From NCBI GenBank assembly GCA_017612755.1, contig JAGAFH010000163.1:1-6911 (forward strand): a stretch of 6,911 nucleotides of DNA, given 5' to 3'. This DNA comes from Clostridiales bacterium (GTDB taxonomy: Bacteria; Bacillota; Clostridia; Saccharofermentanales; Saccharofermentanaceae). Below, in pieces: positions 1-5,553 of this stretch. Position 1 is the stretch's first letter; each line of letters begins with the position of its first letter. The notes beneath the pieces are model-generated. The model was given only the letters and a program-made list of their open reading frames with translations, did not search any database and was not told where the DNA came from. A program made the position numbers and the translations under genes.

Positions 1-1348
1 CGGACATAAGGATGATAATGAGAGCGGTAACGCCGATCACAGTCAGAAGTACGTTTTTAAGGTCTGCCCACACTGTGTGCTTTTCGGGATTGACCTCTAT
101 CACTTTGTCCTTAATGCCGATATGAAGCCTTAAGTTTCCGACTACATATTTCTTCCCGTCGGAATATACCTTACAGATGGGTATGTTGAAGTTCTGGTCG
201 TCTGCCTGGGAATCGATGACAAGATCTGAAAGATCGATAAGGTTTGAGCTTCCCAGGGCTACTCTGTAGGAAGTGGTGGTCAGATAATCGGAAAACTCCA
301 TCTCAGAGTCGATTATGCCCAGATCAGTCTTCAGCAGGGATCCCTCGATCTGGCTTATGGTCTCATTATATAAAGGTGTGAACTCGGAGGATTCTATATT
401 GATAGTCTGAAAGCCCGAGTAACCATACTCGAAAAGATCGATCATATCGGCATATCTGTTCTCGGAACTGGTGGCACCGAAGATGACCCCGATAAGGGTC
501 CTGCCGTTCTTGGAAGCGGCAGATGCCATAGTAAAACCTACGGTCTCGGAATAACCGGTAAGACCGCCGGTATAGTTGGGATAGGAATATTCCTGGGTAG
601 AGATGAACCTGTTTGTATTTGATATGATCCTGGTGTCACCATAGATATTCGTGGGGGGAATGGTGTGCTGGAAAGTGGTGCAGTAGTCTGTAAATTCCTG
701 GTGCTGCAGGCATTCGTTTAAGATCTTAGCCATGTCCTCGACGGAACAGGTGTTGGTGATATCCCCGTTTCCGTAGCAGGTGGTGAAGTGGCAGGTGGAA
801 GGGTCGCATCCCAGTTCCTGGGCTCTGGCATTCATCTCACTGACAAACTGGATCTCGGCGCCGGAGGTCTTGATAGCCAGTGCCATACAGGCGTCATTTG
901 CCGACTGCAGGAGGGCAGCATAGACCATGTCGTGGACTGTTACTTCCTCGCCTTCCGTGATGCCTAGGGTCACATAATCCTCAGGGATAGTGATATACAT
1001 ATCTGCCGTAACTGTGATGGTGTCGTCAGGGTCGAGATTCTCAAGGGCCAGAAGGACAGTCATGAGCTTCGTGACGCCCGCAGGCTCCAGAGCCTGATGG
1101 ATATTTCTTCCCATGAGGACCTGATTTGACTGGGTGTCATAAAGGATATAGGAAGTGCCCGTAACATTGGGAGCATCAAGGGGAGTCTCGTTTAAAAGGT
1201 CGTCATAGACCTCGTTCTGGGAGATCATGTCATCGTCAGGGTCGTCAAATTCCTCGTTTACTGCGAAAACGGGAGTCGAAAAAGCCACAGATGCTATGAT
1301 GACTGATGTCACTAAAGTTGACAGTATACGGGTAAAGTTTCTTTTCAT
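1..1348 (-). CDS. S11 D-Ala-D-Ala carboxypeptidase-family protein with degenerate active site (partial, 3' end outside window)
   Basis: Reading from ATG at 1348 gives 449 codons without a stop, running off the left edge. Residues 1-29 are a signal peptide (basic MKRNFTR start, hydrophobic core, VFA cleavage site near 29/30), followed by an acidic stretch (about 32-57). Residues about 62-300 match peptidase S11 (DacA/DacF, PBP5-like): SYILYD at 66-71, PAGVTKLMT at 89-97, SAN at 149-151 and GGLTGYS at 261-267. Residues about 310-425 look like the usual C-terminal beta-rich domain, and about 433-449 are a hydrophobic membrane segment. Family members trim the terminal D-Ala from peptidoglycan stem peptides outside the membrane. 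Here the nucleophile Ser of SxxK is Gly91 and the Lys of KTG is Leu263; only Lys94 and SxN remain, so carboxypeptidase activity is unlikely. The frame is otherwise intact, which argues for a pseudoenzyme rather than a decaying gene. The exported part has eight cysteines. No Shine-Dalgarno sequence precedes the ATG, and no better upstream in-frame start was seen. Family assignment is firm; the role is unknown. Confidence 0.9.
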   Translation of the reverse strand, partial: MKRNFTRILSTLVTSVIIASVAFSTPVFAVNEEFDDPDDDMISQNEVYDDLLNETPLDAPNVTGTSYILYDTQSNQVLMGRNIHQALEPAGVTKLMTVLLALENLDPDDTITVTADMYITIPEDYVTLGITEGEEVTVHDMVYAALLQSANDACMALAIKTSGAEIQFVSEMNARAQELGCDPSTCHFTTCYGNGDITNTCSVEDMAKILNECLQHQEFTDYCTTFQHTIPPTNIYGDTRIISNTNRFISTQEYSYPNYTGGLTGYSETVGFTMASAASKNGRTLIGVIFGATSSENRYADMIDLFEYGYSGFQTINIESSEFTPLYNETISQIEGSLLKTDLGIIDSEMEFSDYLTTTSYRVALGSSNLIDLSDLVIDSQADDQNFNIPICKVYSDGKKYVVGNLRLHIGIKDKVIEVNPEKHTVWADLKNVLLTVIGVTALIIILMS

Positions 1349-1355
1349 GGATATT

Positions 1356-1361
1356 ATTATA
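1356..1361 (-). promoter_or_regulatory. Putative -10 box for the S11-family gene, possibly giving a leaderless mRNA
   Basis: On the minus strand these bases read TATAAT, a perfect sigma-A -10 hexamer. Seven bases separate it from the ATG at 1348, so transcription would start at or next to the start codon. No convincing -35 box lies 16-18 bases upstream (at 17 bases the hexamer is ACTAGA). An alternative -10, TATACT at 1382-1387 on the same strand, would give a short leader, also without a Shine-Dalgarno sequence. The call rests on the hexamer alone, in an AT-rich region where chance matches are likely. Confidence 0.4.
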
Positions 1362-1383
1362 ATACAAATTTTTCTTTTTCTAG

Positions 1384-1389
1384 TATAAT
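1384..1389 (+). promoter_or_regulatory. Putative -10 box of the miaB-mutS-mutL operon
   Basis: These bases read TATAAT on the plus strand, 28 bases before the miaB start codon, which predicts a leader of roughly 20 bases containing the GAGG ribosome binding site. The hexamer 17 bases upstream (1361-1366, AATACA) shares only its last three bases with TTGACA, so the -35 is weak. This is the only plausible promoter seen ahead of the three tightly packed genes. The weak -35 suggests modest constitutive expression, which is an inference. Confidence 0.5.
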
Positions 1390-1406
1390 ATGCTGTAGGA
1401 AAATTT

Positions 1407-1410
1407 GAGG
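1407..1410 (+). promoter_or_regulatory. Ribosome binding site of miaB
   Basis: GAGG lies seven bases before the ATG at 1418 and supports that start over the in-frame ATG at 1448 (residue 11), which has no well-placed site. A second ATG at 1412, in the same frame, is followed at once by TAA and lies only one base from GAGG, so it is not a productive start. Confidence 0.65.
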
Positions 1411-1417
1411 TATGTAA

Positions 1418-2860
1418 ATGTCGATAATAAAGGTAACCGGTAATGATATGCTCCCCGTAAAGGAAGCAGTCATTGAATTGAAAGAATATTTTTCTTCTAA
1501 GAGCGCAGACTGCGGAAGACCCCTGACTTTCAGTATCAGGACCTACGGCTGCCAGCTCAATGAATCCGACAGCGAGAAACTATACGGAATGTTTGATCTC
1601 ATGGGCCTTTCCGAAGCACCGGAAGGAGAGACCGCTGATATAGTAATGCTCAATACCTGCGCCGTCAGGGAGAATGCAGAGGACAGGCTTTTCGGCAACC
1701 TGGGCGTCTTTAAAGCCGGTAAGAAAGAAAACAGGGACATGATCATCATAGTCTGTGGATGTATGATGAAGGTCAAAGAGAACGTGGACAGGATCAAAAA
1801 GAGCTTCCCCTATGTAGACCTTGTCTTTGATCCTCAGCAGATCCATCTTTTCCCGGTGCTTCTGAGAGATTCCCTGAGAAAGAAAAAACAGTTGGTAAAT
1901 ATCAGTTCCGAGGACTATATAGCAGATGATTCCATCATCCCTGTGACCAGACAGAGAAAGTTCAGGGCACTGGTACCCATCATGTATGGCTGCAACAATT
2001 TCTGCACCTATTGTATCGTTCCTTATACAAGAGGACGGGAAAGGTCCAGGGATATGGGTTCAGTAATAGAGGAACTTAAGGCTCTGGGACAGCAAGGTTA
2101 TAAAGAAGTGATGCTCCTGGGCCAGAATGTCAATTCCTACAGAAGCGAGGACGGAAGCACATTTCCGGAACTTCTGAAGGCTTCCTCTGAAGTGGACGGC
2201 ATCGAAAGGATAAGGTTCATGTCATCCCATCCCAAGGACATATCTGACGAAGTCATCGATATCATGGCTTCCCATAAGAATATCGAGACCCATCTTCATC
2301 TTCCTGTCCAGTGCGGATCAGACAGGCTCCTGAAGAAGATGAACAGGCCTTATACTATTGAAAAGTACCTGGGAATAGTTGAAAGGTTCAGAAAAGCCGT
2401 GCCTGAAGGATCCCTGTCTACGGACATCATAGTAGGATTTCCCGGTGAGACGGAAGAGGACTTTGAAGGGACCTTAGATGTGGTAAGAAAGGCGGCTTTT
2501 GATTTTGCTTTTACTTTCCAGTATTCCGTAAGGCCCGGAACAAAGGCTGCGTCTATGCCTGACCAGGTGCCTTCTGATGTGGTTACTGAAAGATTTCAAA
2601 GGCTTCTTTCCTTACAGAACGACCTTACATATAAGTCCAATCTGGCAAAGGTGGGAAAGACTGAGGAAGTGCTTATCGAAGGCATAAGTTCCACTGCTGA
2701 TCATATCTTCTCCGGCAGGACCATGTCCAACCATCTTATAAACTTCACTATCCCTGAAGGTATCTCCTTTGAGGGTGATCTGGAGGGAAGACTTGCCAAT
2801 GTGAAGTTCACATCTGCTAGACCTTATTCCATTGACGGTGAACTGGAGGGCTTTTTATGA
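1418..2860 (+). CDS. miaB: tRNA-2-methylthio-N6-dimethylallyladenosine synthase MiaB
   Basis: MiaB is a cytoplasmic radical-SAM methylthiotransferase that turns i6A37 into ms2i6A37 next to the anticodon of tRNAs reading UNN codons, stabilising codon pairing. The 480-residue protein has the three family domains in order. The N-terminal methylthiotransferase domain (about 36-150) has the auxiliary-cluster cysteines C45 (TYGCQLNESDSE), C81 (NTCAVRENAEDR) and C115 (VCGCMM). The radical SAM domain (about 183-405) has the CxxxCxxC cluster C192, C196 and C199 (YGCNNFCTYC) followed by TRGRERSR. The C-terminal TRAM RNA-binding domain spans about 412-475 and ends in SIDGEL. The NTCAVRENAEDR and TRGRERSR wording fits MiaB rather than RimO or MtaB. 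An N-terminal extension of about 35 residues is normal for Firmicute MiaB. It is the first gene of the operon, and its TGA stop overlaps the mutS start. The substrate-making enzyme MiaA is not in the window; it is often encoded just past mutL. Confidence 0.97.
   Translation: MSIIKVTGNDMLPVKEAVIELKEYFSSKSADCGRPLTFSIRTYGCQLNESDSEKLYGMFDLMGLSEAPEGETADIVMLNTCAVRENAEDRLFGNLGVFKAGKKENRDMIIIVCGCMMKVKENVDRIKKSFPYVDLVFDPQQIHLFPVLLRDSLRKKKQLVNISSEDYIADDSIIPVTRQRKFRALVPIMYGCNNFCTYCIVPYTRGRERSRDMGSVIEELKALGQQGYKEVMLLGQNVNSYRSEDGSTFPELLKASSEVDGIERIRFMSSHPKDISDEVIDIMASHKNIETHLHLPVQCGSDRLLKKMNRPYTIEKYLGIVERFRKAVPEGSLSTDIIVGFPGETEEDFEGTLDVVRKAAFDFAFTFQYSVRPGTKAASMPDQVPSDVVTERFQRLLSLQNDLTYKSNLAKVGKTEEVLIEGISSTADHIFSGRTMSNHLINFTIPEGISFEGDLEGRLANVKFTSARPYSIDGELEGFL
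2845..2850 (+). promoter_or_regulatory. Ribosome binding site of mutS inside the end of miaB
   Basis: GGAGGG sits six bases before the mutS ATG, within the last codons of miaB. With the ATGA start-stop overlap at 2857-2860 it fixes the mutS start and suggests that ribosomes ending miaB re-initiate on mutS. Confidence 0.85.
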
Positions 2861-5553
2861 CAGATAACAAACCCTTGAGGCTCTCGGATATGGATAAGGA
2901 ACAGCTCTCTCCCATGATGAAGCAGTATGCGGAGATGAAGGAGAAGCTGGGCGATACGATCCTTTTTTACAGACTGGGCGACTTCTATGAGATGTTTTTC
3001 GATGATGCCCTTTATGTATCAAAGACACTGGAACTTACCCTGACTGCCAGGGACTGCGGAAGCAACTTAAGAGCCCCCATGTGCGGCGTTCCTTTCCACG
3101 CTTTCCAGAGCTATGCCAACCGCCTTGTGTCCATGGGCCATAAGGTAGCTATCTGCGAGCAGCTGGAGGATCCTGCTCTTGCCAAAGGTCTCGTTAAGAG
3201 AGGCATAATCAAGGTCCTGACTCCCGGCACCATGACGGATACCACAGGACTTGATGACAGAAAGAACAATTTCCTTATGAGCATCATGTGCGTAGGGGCC
3301 CAGTTCGGCGTGGCCGTTGCGGATATCATGACGGGAGATTTTGAGGCTACCCAGCTTATCGCATCTGACAATTCGGAACATCTTATAAATCTCATCGGAA
3401 AATACAGACCTTCCGAGATAATCCATAATCCTGATTTTACTGACAGGGTGGAGTATAAGACCATCCTCAAGGGTTTTCCCACGTCTTTTACCGGAAGGCC
3501 GGACCGGGAATTTGTTTCCGGGGATCTGGAGAAGGACAAGTCCATAAACCTTCTTGGAAAGGATAAGTTTACGGATCGTGAGCTGATGCTCTGCGCCGTC
3601 AATGCCCTTCTTAAATATGCAGAGGAGACCCAGACCGGAAAGGTAACACACCTTAAGGACATAAGATGCTTTAAGATGACTGAGACCATGGAGCTGGATC
3701 TCACCACGAGGATTAATCTGGAACTTACTTCCACCATCAGATCCAACTCAAAGAGAGGTTCACTGATCTGGGCCATCGACAGGACAAAGACTGCCATGGG
3801 AGGAAGGCTCCTCCGTAAGTGGGTGGAAGAGCCCCTTATCATGACGTCTACCATCAACAGCAGGCTTGATGCGGTGGAGGAAGCCCTTGGCAAATATATA
3901 AACAGACAGGAAGTCATAGAGGGCCTTACAGGTCTTTACGATATAGAAAGGCTTTCCGCAAAGGTCTCCCTGGGAAGCGTTAATGCAAGGGAACTTCTTT
4001 CCCTTAAGAACTCCCTGGCCAAGCTCCCATTTCTGGTAAAGGTTCTGGAGAACTTCGGTAAGGGAACTTTCCGTGAGATAAAGTCCCTTCTTGATCCCAT
4101 GGAAGATATAAGGGAGCTTCTCGAAAACTCCATAAACGAGGACCCGCCTGTAACTATTAAGGACGGGGATATCATCAAGAGAGGCTACTCCAAGGAGTGC
4201 GACGAGCTCCGGGACATCGCCACCAATGCCAAGGAATATATCATGTCCCTGGAGGCCCGTGAGATGGAGAGGACAGGCATCAAGAACCTGAAGATCGGAT
4301 ATAACAGGGTCTTCGGTTACTATGTGGACGTCCCCAGGAGCGCCACCACGGAGCTTCCTTCTGAATATACAAGAAAACAGACCCTGGCCAATAACGAAAG
4401 ATATATAAGCCCGGAACTTAAGGAGCTGGAAGATAAGATCTTAGGTGCCCAGAGCAGAAGGGTCACATTGGAATATGAGCTTTTCGTGATGATAAGAAAC
4501 AAGGTGAACGAGGCCTCTGACAGGCTCTTCGGATCTGCCAGGGCAGTGGCCCTTCTTGATGTCATCACATCTCTGGCGGAACTGGCTTCTTCTGAAGGCT
4601 ATGTCCGTCCTGTAGTTGACGACTCGGAGGTTATCGAGATCGAGAACGGCCGCCATCCGGTAGTAGAGAAGATGCTGGATAAGGATGAGAGGTTCATACC
4701 TAACGATACTACTCTGGACGGTAAGAACCGCCTTATGGTCCTTACGGGTCCCAATATGGCCGGTAAATCCACATATATGAGACAGGTGGCTATTATCGTT
4801 CTCATGGCCCAGATCGGATCTTATGTGCCTGCCACAAAGGCCCATATAGGTCTTGTAGACCAGATCTTTACCAGGATCGGCGCATCTGATGATATCTCTA
4901 TGGGACAGTCCACATTCATGGTGGAGATGAAGGAAGTTTCTTCCATCCTTAAAAATGCCACCAGAAGGAGCCTTCTGCTCCTGGATGAGGTGGGAAGGGG
5001 AACGTCCACCTACGACGGCCTTTCCATAGCCTGGTCTGTCATCGAATATATAATCGATCCCAATATCCTTTATTCAAGGACTATATTTGCTACCCATTAC
5101 CATGAACTCAACCAGCTGGAGCGTATGACTAACGGAGTGTTTAACCAGCATGTAGATGTTAAGGAGACTGAGGACGGCGTCATCTTCCTTCACAAGATCG
5201 TTCCCGGAGGGACATCCGACAGTTACGGTATCGAAGTTGCCAGACTGGCAGGTATCCCTTCCGATGTTCTTCAGAGATCCAGGGCCATCCTTAAGGAACT
5301 GGAGAGGATAGGAAAGTTCAAGGTAAAGGGAAATGTGGAAGTTGAAAACGGAGTGGAGATGCTCACATCTGCAGCCATGCCGGGACAGGATTCCATATTC
5401 TCTCCTGACAATGTAGTCTTCAGAAAAGAAGATAAGCTGAGGCAGACTGTCAGGAGCATCGATATAACAAAAGTTACTCCTCTTGAGGCCATCAATATCC
5501 TTTACGGCCTTACGGAGACCGTAAGATCGGAGGACGAAGATGGGCAGGATTAA
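2857..5553 (+). CDS. mutS: DNA mismatch repair protein MutS
   Basis: MutS binds base mismatches and small loops in newly replicated DNA, then becomes an ATP-bound sliding clamp that recruits MutL. At 898 residues it is slightly longer than the well-known E. coli and B. subtilis proteins (about 855), with the surplus probably towards the C-terminus. The mismatch-recognition domain carries the Phe-x-Glu motif as F43-Y44-E45 (GDFYEMF). Connector, lever and clamp domains follow (about 130-580). The ATPase domain has Walker A GPNMAGKS at 631-638 (K637), the SDDISMGQST segment at 677-686, Walker B LLDEVGRGTS with D710-E711, and the switch ATHYHEL starting at A745. In the C-terminal region QDSIF at 844-848 resembles a sliding-clamp-binding pentapeptide. 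The complete motif set marks it as canonical MutS (MutS1), not MutS2, which lacks the mismatch-binding domain. The start is fixed by GGAGGG six bases upstream and the four-base overlap with miaB; the 3' end overlaps mutL by 14 bases. Confidence 0.98.
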   Translation: MTDNKPLRLSDMDKEQLSPMMKQYAEMKEKLGDTILFYRLGDFYEMFFDDALYVSKTLELTLTARDCGSNLRAPMCGVPFHAFQSYANRLVSMGHKVAICEQLEDPALAKGLVKRGIIKVLTPGTMTDTTGLDDRKNNFLMSIMCVGAQFGVAVADIMTGDFEATQLIASDNSEHLINLIGKYRPSEIIHNPDFTDRVEYKTILKGFPTSFTGRPDREFVSGDLEKDKSINLLGKDKFTDRELMLCAVNALLKYAEETQTGKVTHLKDIRCFKMTETMELDLTTRINLELTSTIRSNSKRGSLIWAIDRTKTAMGGRLLRKWVEEPLIMTSTINSRLDAVEEALGKYINRQEVIEGLTGLYDIERLSAKVSLGSVNARELLSLKNSLAKLPFLVKVLENFGKGTFREIKSLLDPMEDIRELLENSINEDPPVTIKDGDIIKRGYSKECDELRDIATNAKEYIMSLEAREMERTGIKNLKIGYNRVFGYYVDVPRSATTELPSEYTRKQTLANNERYISPELKELEDKILGAQSRRVTLEYELFVMIRNKVNEASDRLFGSARAVALLDVITSLAELASSEGYVRPVVDDSEVIEIENGRHPVVEKMLDKDERFIPNDTTLDGKNRLMVLTGPNMAGKSTYMRQVAIIVLMAQIGSYVPATKAHIGLVDQIFTRIGASDDISMGQSTFMVEMKEVSSILKNATRRSLLLLDEVGRGTSTYDGLSIAWSVIEYIIDPNILYSRTIFATHYHELNQLERMTNGVFNQHVDVKETEDGVIFLHKIVPGGTSDSYGIEVARLAGIPSDVLQRSRAILKELERIGKFKVKGNVEVENGVEMLTSAAMPGQDSIFSPDNVVFRKEDKLRQTVRSIDITKVTPLEAINILYGLTETVRSEDEDGQD
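5529..5533 (+). promoter_or_regulatory. Ribosome binding site of mutL inside the end of mutS
   Basis: GGAGG lies six bases ahead of the ATG at 5540, inside the mutS coding sequence. This supports the 5540 start and a 14-base overlap in a different frame, consistent with translational coupling of the two repair proteins. Confidence 0.85.

Noticed and set aside
1061..1084. Loss of the SxxK serine as a sequencing error
   Set aside because: One base could restore Ser at codon 91, but the KTG lysine is independently replaced by a Leu codon that differs at three bases, so a single error does not explain both changes.
1..1345. Annotating the minus-strand gene as a pseudogene
   Set aside because: Despite the missing catalytic residues there is no frameshift or internal stop in 449 codons, and the signal peptide and membrane anchor are intact, so an expressed pseudoenzyme fits better.
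1349..1417. Rho-independent terminator or riboswitch in the divergent intergenic region
   Set aside because: The region is only 69 bases and AT-rich; the near-palindromic look comes from the two opposed TATAAT boxes, there is no GC-rich stem, and both genes start here rather than end.
3111..3917. Antisense open frame of 268 codons opposite mutS
   Set aside because: It lies wholly inside the well-supported mutS frame on the other strand, has no recognisable domain, and its serine/leucine-rich composition is typical of the complement of a conserved gene. The other antisense frames within miaB, mutS and mutL were rejected for the same reason.
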